64,000 bases of DNA from Pseudomonas sp. p1(2021b) (GTDB lineage: Bacteria > Pseudomonadota > Gammaproteobacteria > Pseudomonadales > Pseudomonadaceae). This document shows, in pieces, positions 16,986 to 27,269 of this stretch. The stretch is from contig NZ_CP083746.1 of the NCBI RefSeq assembly GCF_020151015.1, positions 2,819,001 through 2,883,000 on the forward strand. The letters run 5' to 3'. The translations under genes and the position numbers were made by a program. Below the pieces are notes generated by a model that was given only the letters and a program-made list of their open reading frames with translations, made no database searches and was not told the origin of the DNA. Within the stretch, counting starts at the first letter, position 1; every line of letters begins with the position of its first letter.

Positions 16986-17726
16986 ATGAAGACAATCAAC
17001 TGGCTGGTAGCGGCATGCCTGGCTGCCAGCCTCCCGACCCAGGCGCAGACGTTCAAGCCCATCGAAGTCAAGGACCAGGAGCTGGCCCAACTGAGGGGGC
17101 GCTACGTGATGCCGGGGCGGATCATCAGCTTCGGCGTGGTCATGAGCAGCACCTGGCAGAACGCTGCCGGCGACCGCATCGGTGCGACCACGACGATGCA
17201 GGTGCAACACAACAGCTTCAAGCCGCAGTTCTACGTCTCCATGACCGGCAAGAACGGTGGCGGCGTCGCCCCAGGCCAAGGCCATGGCGTGGTCACAGGC
17301 GGCAGCGGCCTGGGCAATACCCAGGGCGTGACCCAATCGGTCCGCGCGGCCGGTGACAACAACAGCGCCTACAACGATGTCGCGATCAATGTCAGCGAAG
17401 GCAGCAAGGGGCCTGCCGCCATGCCACAAGGCCAGGTGCTGGCATCGGGCAAGACCCTGACCAGCAGCAACAATGCCGGCACCCTGAGCGTGTCGAACAC
17501 CGGCAAAGGCATCCAGATGGCCATCCAGGCCAACAACAACCAGGGCTCGAGCCTGCAGCGCCTGTCCGATGGCGGCCTGCTGCAAGCCACGACGCTGCTT
17601 GGCGGCAACAACGCGGTCAGCAACATGACCCAGCTCAATGTGGTGCTGCGCGACAACCTACCGTCAGCCGGCGCACTGAACTGCAATCTCGATCAACTCA
17701 AGGGCCTTCGAATCACCGGCTATTGA
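16986..17726 (+). CDS. fapE: fibre-associated protein FapE
   Basis: A 246-residue exported protein (signal peptide to about residue 21, SLPTQAQ). It is rich in Gly, Asn and Gln in the middle and has a single Cys near the C-terminus (LNCNLDQLK). FapE is a minor component found in purified fibres and related to FapC at its end. GGGGAG lies before ATG 16986. It is placed by operon order and composition. Confidence 0.87.
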   Translation: MKTINWLVAACLAASLPTQAQTFKPIEVKDQELAQLRGRYVMPGRIISFGVVMSSTWQNAAGDRIGATTTMQVQHNSFKPQFYVSMTGKNGGGVAPGQGHGVVTGGSGLGNTQGVTQSVRAAGDNNSAYNDVAINVSEGSKGPAAMPQGQVLASGKTLTSSNNAGTLSVSNTGKGIQMAIQANNNQGSSLQRLSDGGLLQATTLLGGNNAVSNMTQLNVVLRDNLPSAGALNCNLDQLKGLRITGY

Positions 17727-17773
17727 TCTACGCTTCGTCTCACCATCGTAGTATTCGTAGGGACGGCTAACTT

Positions 17774-19066
17774 ATGCATCGATTCATGTCGTTGAAAGCA
17801 GTTGTCTGTCTGGGCACCTTGGTGCCTTCCACCCTGCTCTACGCCGCCGGCGATCCGCAGGTCGAGGCCCTGAAGGCCGAACTGGCCGCATTGAAGGAAC
17901 GTTACGAAGCCCAGCAGCAGGCCCTGATGGTGCTGGAGCAGCGGGTCCGCCAGGTCGAAGAACAACCCGTCGCCCCCCCACCCAAGCGCCTGACCCGCTC
18001 CCCTGCCTCGCAGCCACGCAACAACCAGGCCATCGCCGCCTCCGGCGGGGCTGCGGGGGCAACAGGCTCTTCCTACGGTGAATCGCTCAAGGACGACTCG
18101 GAACCGGCCCAGAGCGTGTCCAACCTGTATGACGAGGCCAGCGGCTTCTTCGGCGGTGGCAAGTTCAGCCTCGAGACCGGCATCACCTACGCCCGCTACG
18201 ACACCCGCCAGTTGATCCTCAATGGGTTCCTGGCGCTGGACTCGATCTTCCTGGGCAATATCAACCTCGACCGGATCAAGGCCGACAACTGGACCCTGGA
18301 CCTGACCGCCCGCTACAACTACGACCAGCGTTGGCAGTTTGACGTCAACGTGCCGATCGTCTACCGCGAGTCGACCTACCAGTCCGGCGGCGTCGGTGGC
18401 GCGTCCAACGATGTGTCCGAGCGCACCGTCACCCGAGACCCGACGCTGGGCGACGTCAACTTCGGCGTGGCCTACAAGTTCCTCGACGAGTCGGAGAACA
18501 CCCCCGATGCGGTGTTCAGCGTAAGGGTCAAGGCCCCCACCGGCAAGGACCCCTTCGGCATCAAGCTGATCCGCGACCCGCTCAACGACAACCTCACCTA
18601 CCCCGAAGACCTGCCCACCGGCAACGGCGTCTGGTCGATCACCCCGGGTATCTCGCTGGTCAAGACCTACGACCCGGCGGTGCTGTTCGGCAGCCTGTCG
18701 TACACCCACACCTTCGAGGAGAAGTTCAGCGACGTCAGCTCCACGGTCAACCAGAAGGTCCCGGGCAAGGTGAAGATCGGCGACAGCTTCCAGATCGGTG
18801 CAGGCGTGGCCTTTGCCCTGAACGAAAAGATGTCGATGTCGTTCTCGGTGTCCGAGCTGATCGCCCGACGTTCACGGATCAAGTCCGCCGAGACCGGCGA
18901 CGAGTGGGCCGACGTCAAGAGCAGCGACGCCAACGCCGGCTACTTCAACATCGGCATGACCCTGGCCGCGACCGACAACCTGACCATCGTGCCCAACCTG
19001 TCGATCGGCCTGACCGACGATGCGCCTGACTTCACCTTCAGCCTGAAATTCCCGTACTACTTCTGA
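17774..19066 (+). CDS. fapF: outer-membrane amyloid secretion pore FapF
   Basis: A 430-residue outer-membrane protein. A signal peptide (to about residue 25) is followed by a coiled coil ([20 protein letters not shown]), a Pro/Ser/Gly linker, and a C-terminal 12-strand beta-barrel ending in a terminal aromatic (FSLKFPYYF). FapF trimers export FapB and FapC, with the coiled coil gating the pore. It is the last gene of the operon and is followed by a terminator. Confidence 0.92.
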   Translation: MHRFMSLKAVVCLGTLVPSTLLYAAGDPQVEALKAELAALKERYEAQQQALMVLEQRVRQVEEQPVAPPPKRLTRSPASQPRNNQAIAASGGAAGATGSSYGESLKDDSEPAQSVSNLYDEASGFFGGGKFSLETGITYARYDTRQLILNGFLALDSIFLGNINLDRIKADNWTLDLTARYNYDQRWQFDVNVPIVYRESTYQSGGVGGASNDVSERTVTRDPTLGDVNFGVAYKFLDESENTPDAVFSVRVKAPTGKDPFGIKLIRDPLNDNLTYPEDLPTGNGVWSITPGISLVKTYDPAVLFGSLSYTHTFEEKFSDVSSTVNQKVPGKVKIGDSFQIGAGVAFALNEKMSMSFSVSELIARRSRIKSAETGDEWADVKSSDANAGYFNIGMTLAATDNLTIVPNLSIGLTDDAPDFTFSLKFPYYF

Positions 19067-19087
19067 CCAACCACTCTTTCACGTCCA

Positions 19088-19110
19088 GGGGGCTGCTTCG
19101 CAGCCCTTTC
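19088..19110 (+). terminator. terminator of the fap operon
   Basis: GGGCTGC (19090-19096) and GCAGCCC (19100-19106) form a stem with a TTC loop, followed by TTTC. Confidence 0.8.
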
Positions 19111-19136
19111 GCGGCGCGAGGCCGCTCCTACACGGT
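19110..19136. repeat. REP half unit
   Basis: CGCGGCGCGAGGCCGCTCCT followed by ACACGG matches one half of the P. putida REP element, directly after the fap terminator. Confidence 0.6.
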
Positions 19137-19271
19137 CCCCTGCCATTGCGAATGCGCGATCCGGTGGCTTCATGTCCCCTTGCATCCCGTCTGCAACCCT
19201 CGCCCTCCGCCAAGCGCCTGTTATCATGAAGCACACTTGAGTGACTGTTTCATGACAAGAAGGAAGTCTTT

Positions 19272-21428
19272 GTGAAAAAACTGCTCGGTCGCTCCAGCAC
19301 CCGGCTCGTGGCGTTGGCCACGCTGGTGTTGGCGATCCCGCTGGGCATCCGGGCCGCGCTCGGCTGGTCCAACCCCCTGGGCTATGTCTCCGACCTGGCC
19401 ATCGGCAGCGTATTGGTGCTCTTGTTGCAGCGCCGCGCCTGGTGGCTGGCGTTGCCCTTGCTGCTGGCCTGGGCCAGCCTGATCGTCGCCAGCGCCGAAC
19501 TGGTCAGTGCCGTGGGCCGTCTGCCCACCAGTGCCGACCTGAACTACCTGTTCGATGCGCAGTTCATGGAAAACTCCACCGGCGGCGGCCTCGCCCACCC
19601 CTGGCTACCCTGGGCGCTCGGGGCCGGCGTGGTGGCCTGGCTGGGCAGCGTCTGGTACAGCCGTGGCACCCCCAGCGCCACCCTGCCCCGCAAGGCCTGG
19701 GCGATCCCCCTGCTGTTGTTCGGCGTGCATTGGGGCAGCCAGCACCTGGCGCCGTCCGACTCCGACCAATGGCGTCAGTACAACCTCTCGCACCAGTTGC
19801 TCTCGGCCGGGCTGGGTGACCTCCAGCGCCAGACCGTTGAGCATTTCGGCGAAAAACCCACCTTCGCCCCCCTGCCCTCCACGGGCCTGACCCAGTCCGA
19901 CCTCAACGGTCAAAAGCTGCTCAAAGCGCCTGGACAAGCGCATAACGTCCTGATGATCGTCCTGGAAGGTATCCCCGGTGCCTATATCCGCGCCAACCGC
20001 CAGGCCTTGCACAGCAGCTTCGACGAAGACCTGATGCCCAAGCTCAGCCGCTGGGCCGAGCGCGGCATGAATACGCCCGACTACGTGCTGCACACCCACC
20101 AGACCATCCGCGGCCTGTACGCGCTGCTGTGCGGTGATTACGACAAGCTGGCCAACGGCACGCCCAAAGGCATGGAGATGCTGACCCAGGAGGTGCGCAA
20201 CCAGGCCTGCCTGCCGGCACAGCTGCGCCATGCGGGGTTCAGCACCCATTACCTGCAGGGCGCGGGCCTGCGCTTCATGGCCAAGGATCGGATCATGCCG
20301 CACATCGGCTTCGACTCGGTGCATGGTCAGGAGTGGTTCAGCAACAAGAACTACCTGCCTTTTCGCTGGGGCAAGGACGACCGAGCCTTCTTCGAAGGCG
20401 CGCAGAAGTACGTGAAGCAGTTGCGCAAGCAGAAACAGCCCTGGATGCTGACCCTGCTGACCGTCGGCACCCACCAACCGTATTCCGCGCCGCAGCGCTA
20501 CCTGCAGCGCTACGACACGGCTAAGCAGGCGGCGGTGGCCTACCTGGACGATGCGCTCGATGCCTTCCTGGTGAACCTGGAACGCCAGGGTGTGCTCAAG
20601 GACACCCTGGTGATCATCACGTCGGACGAGTCCCACGGTATCGACGGGGTTCGCCTGGCCTCCTCCTGGGGGTTCAGCCTGGTCCTGGCCCCCGAACAGG
20701 CCCAGCTGCCACGGCTCAAACGTGGAACCTACGGCCATGTGGACATGGCCACGTCGCTGCTCGACTACTATGCCCTGCCGATCCCGGCCGCCTTGAGCGG
20801 GCGCTCGCTGTTCCGTGACTACGACACCGGCCGCGAAATGATTGCCTACACCAACGGCATGCTGCGCTACCACGATGGCCACGGCACCTTCACCGAATGC
20901 GACTTCCAGCAACGTTGCCGGCGCTACGCCAGCAACGGTTTCATCGCCGACCAGGCCGAGTACATGGACCGTGCCACGGACACCACCGGCCAACAGCTCA
21001 CCGCCCTGGCCAGTACCCTGGACCAGTCATTGCTGCACACACCGTTGAACCTGCGCTACCAGTTTGGCGGGCCGGCGGCGATCCAGCTGCGCAAGCGCAT
21101 CCGTGACGAGTGGGCCGACAACCTGATCGGTGCGCAATACCTGGAAATGCCCGAAGGCTCCCATACCCGCGTACGGGTGATCGTACGCTCCCTGGACCCC
21201 AAGCATGATGCCTATATCCAGCTCAAGGCCAAGGAGTACGAACAGGATGTACCGCTTGGCCTACCGGAGGAAATCATCGTAACGGCCGACCGGCCGCTGG
21301 AGCTTGAGTTCGGCTTCGACAACCCCTCGGCCCGCAAGGCGTTTTCCTTCCACCTGCTGGGGTATGGCGGCGGCGAAGTGCAGGTCAGTGATTTCAGCGT
21401 GATCACCGGTGTTGCCGGGGGCGGCTGA
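19272..21428 (+). CDS. LtaS-like membrane sulfatase/phosphotransferase
   Basis: A 718-residue protein. About four or five membrane helices occupy residues 10-165, followed by a periplasmic sulfatase-fold domain (from about 220, HNVLMIVLEGIPGAYIR). The likely nucleophile is Thr278 (HTHQTIRG) and metal ligands are expected at TSDESHG and GTYGHVD. Family members transfer phosphoglycerol or phosphoethanolamine to envelope glycans or lipids. A C-terminal 120-residue beta-rich extension follows the catalytic domain. The acceptor cannot be told from sequence. It stands alone between fap and a REP pair. Confidence 0.75.
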   Translation: MKKLLGRSSTRLVALATLVLAIPLGIRAALGWSNPLGYVSDLAIGSVLVLLLQRRAWWLALPLLLAWASLIVASAELVSAVGRLPTSADLNYLFDAQFMENSTGGGLAHPWLPWALGAGVVAWLGSVWYSRGTPSATLPRKAWAIPLLLFGVHWGSQHLAPSDSDQWRQYNLSHQLLSAGLGDLQRQTVEHFGEKPTFAPLPSTGLTQSDLNGQKLLKAPGQAHNVLMIVLEGIPGAYIRANRQALHSSFDEDLMPKLSRWAERGMNTPDYVLHTHQTIRGLYALLCGDYDKLANGTPKGMEMLTQEVRNQACLPAQLRHAGFSTHYLQGAGLRFMAKDRIMPHIGFDSVHGQEWFSNKNYLPFRWGKDDRAFFEGAQKYVKQLRKQKQPWMLTLLTVGTHQPYSAPQRYLQRYDTAKQAAVAYLDDALDAFLVNLERQGVLKDTLVIITSDESHGIDGVRLASSWGFSLVLAPEQAQLPRLKRGTYGHVDMATSLLDYYALPIPAALSGRSLFRDYDTGREMIAYTNGMLRYHDGHGTFTECDFQQRCRRYASNGFIADQAEYMDRATDTTGQQLTALASTLDQSLLHTPLNLRYQFGGPAAIQLRKRIRDEWADNLIGAQYLEMPEGSHTRVRVIVRSLDPKHDAYIQLKAKEYEQDVPLGLPEEIIVTADRPLELEFGFDNPSARKAFSFHLLGYGGGEVQVSDFSVITGVAGGG

Positions 21429-21448
21429 TACGCCCCCGTCGCACGGCC

Positions 21449-21537
21449 CCTGTAGGAGCGGGCTTGTCCCGCGATCACCGGCAGAGCCGGTGCCAAGCAC
21501 CGCGTCGCACGCTTCGCGGGTAAACCCGCTCCCACAG
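21449..21537. repeat. BIME: two inverted REP units
   Basis: CCTGTAGGAGCGGGCTTGTC... at 21449-21477 faces GCTTCGCGGGTAAACCCGCT... at 21511-21537. It lies between the sulfatase gene and the convergent pgm gene and probably acts as a shared 3' structure. Confidence 0.85.
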
Positions 21538-21559
21538 ACCGGTCCTACACCACCGGCGA

Positions 21560-23197
21560 TCAGGCGATCGCCGCGTCCACCAGTACCTGGGCCTCGCGCA
21601 CCAGGCGCTGCAGGTGCTCTTCGCTGACGAAGCTCTCGGCGTAGATCTTGTAGATGTCCTCGGTGCCTGACGGGCGCGCGGCGAACCAGCCGTTGGCGGT
21701 CATCACCTTCAAACCACCGATGGCCTGGCCGTTGCCCGGCGCGTGGCTGAGGATTTGCTCGATCGGCTCGCCAGCCAGCTCCGTGGACGTCACCTGCTCG
21801 GCAGCCAGCTTGCTCAACAGTGCCTTCTGCCGTGCATTGGCCTTGGCCTCGACACGGGTGGCGAATGGCTTGCCCAGCTCCGCGGTCAGGTCGGCGTAGG
21901 CCTGGCTCGGGTTGCGCCCGGTACGGGCGGTCATTTCCGCGGCCAGCAGCGCCGGGATCAAACCGTCCTTGTCGGTGGCCCAGACGCTGCCATCCTTGCG
22001 CAGGAACGACGCCCCGGCACTCTCCTCGCCACCAAAGCCCAGCGAGCCGTCGAATAGGCCTTGGGCGAAGAACTTGAAGCCCACCGGCACTTCGTACAGC
22101 TCACGGCCCAGGCGCGCGGTGACGCGGTCGATCAGTGCGCTGCTGACCACCGTCTTGCCCACGGCGGCGTCGCTGCGCCAGTGCGGGCGATGGCGGAACA
22201 GGTAGTCGATGGCCACGGCCAGGTAATTGTTCGGCTGCAGCAGGCCGTCCGGGGTGACGATGCCGTGGCGGTCGTGGTCCGGGTCGCAGGCGAACGCCAC
22301 GTCGAAGCGTTCGCGCAGGCCGATCAGGCCCTGCATGGCATGGGGCGAGGATGGGTCCATGCGGATCTGCCCGTCCCAGTCGACGGTCATGAAGCGGAAC
22401 GTGGGGTCCACTTCGGTATTGACCACTTCCAGGTCCAGACGGTAGTGCTCGGCGATGGCCTGCCAGTAACGCACCCCGGCACCGCCCAGGGGGTCGACGC
22501 CCAGGCGCAGCTTGGCGTTGCGGATGACGTCGAAGTCGATGACGCTCTCCAGGTCCGCCACGTAGCGGCCTACATAGTCGTAACGATGGGTGGTCGCCGC
22601 CTGCAGGGCCTGGGCATGGTCCATGCGCTTGACGCCGGCAAGGCCGGCGGCCAGCAGCTCGTTGGCTTTGGCTTCGATCCACTTGGTGACGTCGCTGTCG
22701 GCCGGGCCGCCGTTGGGCGGGTTGTACTTGAAGCCACCGCTCTGGGGCGGGTTGTGCGACGGCGTGATGACCACGCCATCGGCAAGGCCCTGCTGGCGAC
22801 CACGGTTGTGGCAGAGGATGGCATGGGACACCGCCGGGGTCGGGGTGTATTCATCGTCCTTGGACAGCATCACCTGCACGCCATTGGCGGCCAGCACCTC
22901 CAACGCGCTGGCGGCAGCCGGCGCGGACAGCGCATGGGTGTCGGCACCGACGAACAGCGGGCCATCGATGCCTTTTTCCTGTCGGTACAGGCAGATGGCC
23001 TGGGTGATCGCCAACACATGGTCTTCGTTGAAGCTCAGCTCGAGCGAGGTGCCCCGGTGCCCGGAGGTGCCGAAGGCCACGCGCTGGGCCGCCACGGCGG
23101 CGTCGGGGCGGCCGGTGTAGTAAGCGGTGAGCAGGCGGGGAATATCGACCAGCACGCTGGCCGGAGCCGGCTTGCCTGCCAAAGGACTGAGCGTCAT
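21560..23197 (-). CDS. pgm: phosphoglucomutase (alpha-D-glucose)
   Basis: A 545-residue enzyme interconverting glucose-1-phosphate and glucose-6-phosphate. The phosphoserine loop is [12 protein letters not shown], the metal loop is [10 protein letters not shown] and the sugar loop is GGEESAG; the C-terminal phosphate-binding loop is [16 protein letters not shown]. Length and motifs match E. coli Pgm rather than AlgC. It feeds glycogen, trehalose and UDP-glucose pathways. It is monocistronic, with REP repeats downstream. Confidence 0.95.
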   Translation of the reverse strand: MTLSPLAGKPAPASVLVDIPRLLTAYYTGRPDAAVAAQRVAFGTSGHRGTSLELSFNEDHVLAITQAICLYRQEKGIDGPLFVGADTHALSAPAAASALEVLAANGVQVMLSKDDEYTPTPAVSHAILCHNRGRQQGLADGVVITPSHNPPQSGGFKYNPPNGGPADSDVTKWIEAKANELLAAGLAGVKRMDHAQALQAATTHRYDYVGRYVADLESVIDFDVIRNAKLRLGVDPLGGAGVRYWQAIAEHYRLDLEVVNTEVDPTFRFMTVDWDGQIRMDPSSPHAMQGLIGLRERFDVAFACDPDHDRHGIVTPDGLLQPNNYLAVAIDYLFRHRPHWRSDAAVGKTVVSSALIDRVTARLGRELYEVPVGFKFFAQGLFDGSLGFGGEESAGASFLRKDGSVWATDKDGLIPALLAAEMTARTGRNPSQAYADLTAELGKPFATRVEAKANARQKALLSKLAAEQVTSTELAGEPIEQILSHAPGNGQAIGGLKVMTANGWFAARPSGTEDIYKIYAESFVSEEHLQRLVREAQVLVDAAIA

Positions 23198-23283
23198 GCA
23201 AGAACCTCGAGTTCAACGGATGTAGGTGTTGGAACGCGCAGTGTACTGGGAGTTGCAACGCCATGCGATGGGGCCCACGGCGA

Positions 23284-25545
23284 TTATTCGCCCACCACCT
23301 GCCACCAACCGGGGAACATCTGCCGCACCCGCGGCTCGGCGAAGCGTTCGTCGATCAGCAGCAGCACGCCCTGGTCCTGGTCGCCGCGGATCACGCGGCC
23401 GGCGGCCTGAATGACCTTGCGCACGCCAGGGTACAGGTAGGCGTAATCGAACCCCGCACCGAACTGTCGCCCCAGGCGCTGCTTGAACTGCTCGTTGACC
23501 GGGTTGACCTGGGGCAGCCCCAAGGTGGCGACGAAGGCACCGATCAGCCGGCTGCCGGGCAGGTCGACGCCTTCGCCGAAGGCGCCGCCCAAAACCGCGA
23601 ACCCGACACCCTGGCCATCGGGTACGAAGCGAGCGAGAAACGCCTCTCGCGCCCCTTCGTCCATGCCTGGGGCCTGTTCCCAGCGCGGGATGGCCGGGTA
23701 ACGCTCGGCCAGCAGCGTGGCCACCTGCCCGAGGTACTCGAAGCTGCTGAAGAAGGCCAGGTAGTTGCCTGGTGCACGCCGGTACTGCTCGGCGATCAGT
23801 TCCACGATCGGGGCCAAGGAGGCCTGCCGCTCGCGGTAACGGGTGCAAATCCGGCTGACGACGCGCACCTGAAGTTGCTCGGCCCGAAACGGCGCGGCCA
23901 CCTCCAGCCAGGCGGTGTCAGCCGGCATGCCCAGCAGGTCGGCATAGAAATGCCGGGGATTGAGGGTGGCAGAGAACAACGTGACGCTACGTGCCGCGCT
24001 CATGCGCGGGCCCAACAGGCGCGCCGGAACCACGTTGCGCAGGCACAGGGTGGCCAGCCGGCGCTTGCGTGGGCCATTGCGCACGCTTACATCGAAGATG
24101 AAATGCTCGTCGAACAACTCCGCGACCCGGCTGAACTGCAAGGCCTGGAAGTAGAACTGCAAGACGGCCGGTTCCACCTCGCCCGGAGCCTGTTCAAGAC
24201 GCGCCTGGATCTGGCCGGTGCAGTGCTGCAACGCGCCGAGGAATGCCCCGGGCAACTGATCACTGGCCTCGTAGGGCGCCCGTTGCGTCTTGTACAACGC
24301 GTTCCACTGGCGGTTGAGCCGATCCAGGGCGCTGCCAAGACCCGCCGGCTTGCCTTGGCGCAAGGCCTGCAGCTGGCCCTGGTCGAGGCTTGCGCTGTAC
24401 ATCCCCCGGCCCCGCTCTACCAGGTTGTGGGCCTCGTCCACCAATACCGCGACCCGCCACTGATTGGCCTGGGTCAGGGCATACAGCAGGGCGTGGGCAT
24501 CGAAGTAGTAGTTGTAGTCGGCGACCAGCACATCGACCCAGCGCGCCATCTCCTGCCCCAGGTAGTACGGGCAGACCTGATGCGCCAGGGCCACTTCGCG
24601 CAGGCCGGCACGGTCGAGCAGCGGCCGTTGTGCCGCGGCCTCACGCGCAGCAGGCAGGCGATCATAGAAGCCGCGTGCCAGCGGGCAGGACTCGCCATGG
24701 CAGGCGCTTCCCGGATGCTCGCAGGCCTTGTCCCGGGCGATCAGTTCCAGGGTACGCAGGGCCGGCTGCGGCGTGGCTTCGGTGATCTGGCGCAGGGCGT
24801 CGAGGGCCAGGGCCCGGCCTGGGGTCTTGGCGGTGAGGAAGAACAGTTTGTCCAGTCGCTGCGGCACCATGGCCTTGAGCAACGGGAACAAGGTGCCGAG
24901 GGTCTTGCCGATCCCGGTACTGGCCTGGGCCATCAGGCAGCGGCCGGTGCTGACCGCTTTGTACAAGGTCTCGGCCAACTGACGCTGGCCCTGGCGAAAC
25001 TGTGGGTAGGGAAAGCCCAGTGCCTCGAGGTCACGGTCGCGCTCGGCCAAACGCCGCTCCTGGGCCTGGGCCCAGGCCAGGAAGCAGCGGCATTGGCGTT
25101 CGAAGAAACGTTGCAGGTCGGTCGCGGCATGCTGCTCGCTGAATACCGTCTGGCGGTCGCTGTCCACGTCCAGATACACCAGCGCGACCTCGATCGAGTC
25201 CAATTGGCGTGCCTGGCACAGCAACCAGCCGTAGACCTTGGCCTGGGCCCAATGCAGCTGGCGATGGTTGGCCGGCTGGCGTGACAGGTCGCCACGGTGC
25301 GTCTTGATTTCCTCCAGGCGGTTGGCCGCCGGGTCATAGCCATCGGCCCGGCCTCGCACCTCGAGCCCTTGGTATCGGCCTTGCAGCGCCACCTCGGACT
25401 CGTACCCTGCCCCGCGCCTTGCCACCACCCGGCGGTGGCCGGCGATACCTTCCTGGGCCGTGGGCGAAGGCGTGAAGCGCAGGTCCAGGTCTGCGACCTT
25501 GGCGCTGAATTCGCACAGCGCGCGCACCGCCACGGTGTAGGTCAT
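23284..25545 (-). CDS. DinG/XPD-type ATP-dependent DNA helicase
   Basis: A 753-residue superfamily 2 helicase. Motif I is MAQASTGIGKT, and motif II is VDEAHNL. A Cys cluster (CEHPGSACHGESC, later CPYYLG) lies between motifs I and II where XPD/DinG enzymes hold a 4Fe-4S cluster. C-terminal motifs include GVGFAVLGGAFGEGVDLPG and QAAGRVIRGDQDQG. An N-terminal region resembling a PD-(D/E)xK nuclease (EIKTHRGDL) precedes it. Its ATG overlaps the stop of the FAN1-type gene by four bases, so helicase and nuclease are made together, pointing to repair of crosslinks or branched DNA. Confidence 0.88.
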   Translation of the reverse strand: MTYTVAVRALCEFSAKVADLDLRFTPSPTAQEGIAGHRRVVARRGAGYESEVALQGRYQGLEVRGRADGYDPAANRLEEIKTHRGDLSRQPANHRQLHWAQAKVYGWLLCQARQLDSIEVALVYLDVDSDRQTVFSEQHAATDLQRFFERQCRCFLAWAQAQERRLAERDRDLEALGFPYPQFRQGQRQLAETLYKAVSTGRCLMAQASTGIGKTLGTLFPLLKAMVPQRLDKLFFLTAKTPGRALALDALRQITEATPQPALRTLELIARDKACEHPGSACHGESCPLARGFYDRLPAAREAAAQRPLLDRAGLREVALAHQVCPYYLGQEMARWVDVLVADYNYYFDAHALLYALTQANQWRVAVLVDEAHNLVERGRGMYSASLDQGQLQALRQGKPAGLGSALDRLNRQWNALYKTQRAPYEASDQLPGAFLGALQHCTGQIQARLEQAPGEVEPAVLQFYFQALQFSRVAELFDEHFIFDVSVRNGPRKRRLATLCLRNVVPARLLGPRMSAARSVTLFSATLNPRHFYADLLGMPADTAWLEVAAPFRAEQLQVRVVSRICTRYRERQASLAPIVELIAEQYRRAPGNYLAFFSSFEYLGQVATLLAERYPAIPRWEQAPGMDEGAREAFLARFVPDGQGVGFAVLGGAFGEGVDLPGSRLIGAFVATLGLPQVNPVNEQFKQRLGRQFGAGFDYAYLYPGVRKVIQAAGRVIRGDQDQGVLLLIDERFAEPRVRQMFPGWWQVVGE

Positions 25546-27191
25546 GCCGTGTCGCTCCAGCGGACATGGCAGACCACGACCGGCAAGCCGTGCTCACGGC
25601 AGAACGCCAGCCAGCGCAGCTGGTTGTCCTGCAGGCGGTCTCCGGGCCCCTTGACCTCGACCATGCGGTATCGGCCTTCCTCGGGCCAGAACTGGACCAG
25701 GTCAGGCATGCCGGCGCGGTTGTTGCGGATATCCTGCAACAGGCGCAGGAAACACTGCTTCAGGTGCATCGCAGGCACGCAGGCCAAAGCCTGGTCGAGC
25801 AGCTCGGGCGTGAGCATCGACCAGAACACGAAGGGCGATTGCAAGCCTTGCTTGGCCACAAAGCACTGGCCGATGGCCTGCCTATAGCTGCCATCGTCGA
25901 GCCGACCGAGGCAGGCGTCGAACAGGGTGGCGCGGCGTTGCCGGAAATCGTCGTCATGCAGGTCCTGGGGGCCAGCCTGGAACGGGTGGAAGAACGCGCC
26001 GGGTACCGGAGCGAAGATCGCCTCCCAGCACAACAGGCCGAACAGGCTGTTGAACAGCGTGTTCTCCACGTAATGACAAGCACCCCCGCCCTGCTCCAAG
26101 TGCAGGCGAACCGCCTCCTCGACGCCGAGGTGCGCGAGCGCCGCTGGCAGTTGCAGCTCGATCAGCTCAAGGTCCGCCGTACGGCGGCGCGCCCGCGGCG
26201 GCCCGCCCAGTTTGCGCCCAAGGCGCGGCAGCATGCGGGCCACTGCCTGGGATTCAAGGGCATTGACCGGAGCGGCGGCCATCTCCGACGCCAGTGCATG
26301 AGCCTGCGCCCAGCGCTCGCTACGCTCCAGGGTGCGTACCTGACGGATGCGTGCCTCGGGGTGGCTGCTCTGGCCATACACCTCGAAGGCCAGGTCCCAG
26401 TCGCCCAGCCGCTCGCACCGTTGGCCGATGCCATACAAGACTCGGGAATGACGCCGGGCCAGCCAGGGGTTGTCGCTGTGCAGCCCTTCCAAAGCAGCCA
26501 GCACGACGCCTGGCGCCTCGCCCTGCTCCAGGCGTTCGGCGCACTGGTGCAAGGCCATGGCCAGGTCGACCTCGGCGCGTTGGCGCAATGCGCGGGAGTC
26601 GGCGCTGAACGGTACCTGTTCATAGCGCAGCACCCCCAGGTCGGCAAGCACGAACTCCGACCAGTCCTGGTACAGGTTGCCGAAGAACAACAGACGCAAG
26701 CGATCACACAACGGTTGCAGGCGCCAATGAAAAATACGCACAGGGCACGCTGGGAACCATTGCGCCAATGGCCGGGGCGCAAGCGCCAGTGGCAACAACT
26801 GCGCCAGCAATTCGGCCTTTGCCGCCCGCGGCCGACTCAGTTGCGCGGCGAAACATTGAACGAGCTCTTCCTTGCGCAGCACACCGAACACTTGCTCCAA
26901 CGCCAGCGTCGAACGGTCACACACCCACCCAAGCTGCAGCAGCGGCTCGAGCGCCACCTGCCATGGGCCGATTTCGGCATAGTCGAGCCGGTCACTGCGA
27001 AACAGCTCCCCTTTGCGCATGACCATGCGCACCAGCATGGCCTGGGCAGGCTCGGGTAGCCCGGCGAAAGCGCGCAGGAAACCCTGCTCGGCCTCATCGA
27101 GCACATCGGCATAGCGCTGCTGGACCCATGCCAAGACCTGCCTGAAGTTGCACAGGTAATAGAAAGGGTCATCGACAGAATGGGCAATCAC
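25542..27191 (-). CDS. FAN1-type VRR-NUC structure-specific nuclease
   Basis: A 549-residue protein matching the bacterial FAN1 form known from P. aeruginosa. An N-terminal SAP-like region is followed by helical repeats (about 230-340) and a C-terminal VRR-NUC domain. Catalytic elements are NRAGMPDLVQFW and YRMVEVKGPGDRLQDNQ (PD...EVK), plus an upstream HYVENTLFNSLFGLLCWE helix. FAN1 cleaves 5' flaps and interstrand-crosslinked DNA. The GTG start at 27191 has a weak ribosome site, so the true start could be slightly internal. Confidence 0.88.
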   Translation of the reverse strand: MIAHSVDDPFYYLCNFRQVLAWVQQRYADVLDEAEQGFLRAFAGLPEPAQAMLVRMVMRKGELFRSDRLDYAEIGPWQVALEPLLQLGWVCDRSTLALEQVFGVLRKEELVQCFAAQLSRPRAAKAELLAQLLPLALAPRPLAQWFPACPVRIFHWRLQPLCDRLRLLFFGNLYQDWSEFVLADLGVLRYEQVPFSADSRALRQRAEVDLAMALHQCAERLEQGEAPGVVLAALEGLHSDNPWLARRHSRVLYGIGQRCERLGDWDLAFEVYGQSSHPEARIRQVRTLERSERWAQAHALASEMAAAPVNALESQAVARMLPRLGRKLGGPPRARRRTADLELIELQLPAALAHLGVEEAVRLHLEQGGGACHYVENTLFNSLFGLLCWEAIFAPVPGAFFHPFQAGPQDLHDDDFRQRRATLFDACLGRLDDGSYRQAIGQCFVAKQGLQSPFVFWSMLTPELLDQALACVPAMHLKQCFLRLLQDIRNNRAGMPDLVQFWPEEGRYRMVEVKGPGDRLQDNQLRWLAFCREHGLPVVVCHVRWSDTA

Positions 27192-27269
27192 GGTGAACGG
27201 GCAAGTAGCGGGACAGGCACTGGTTATACATACAGACCAACCCCGCTGACAAGCGCCCCGGATCGGCGG

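Noticed and set aside
23263..25284. Long plus-strand frames opposite the helicase and other high-GC genes
   Set aside because: Typical antisense shadows of GC-rich codon bias; the minus-strand genes carry the recognised motifs.
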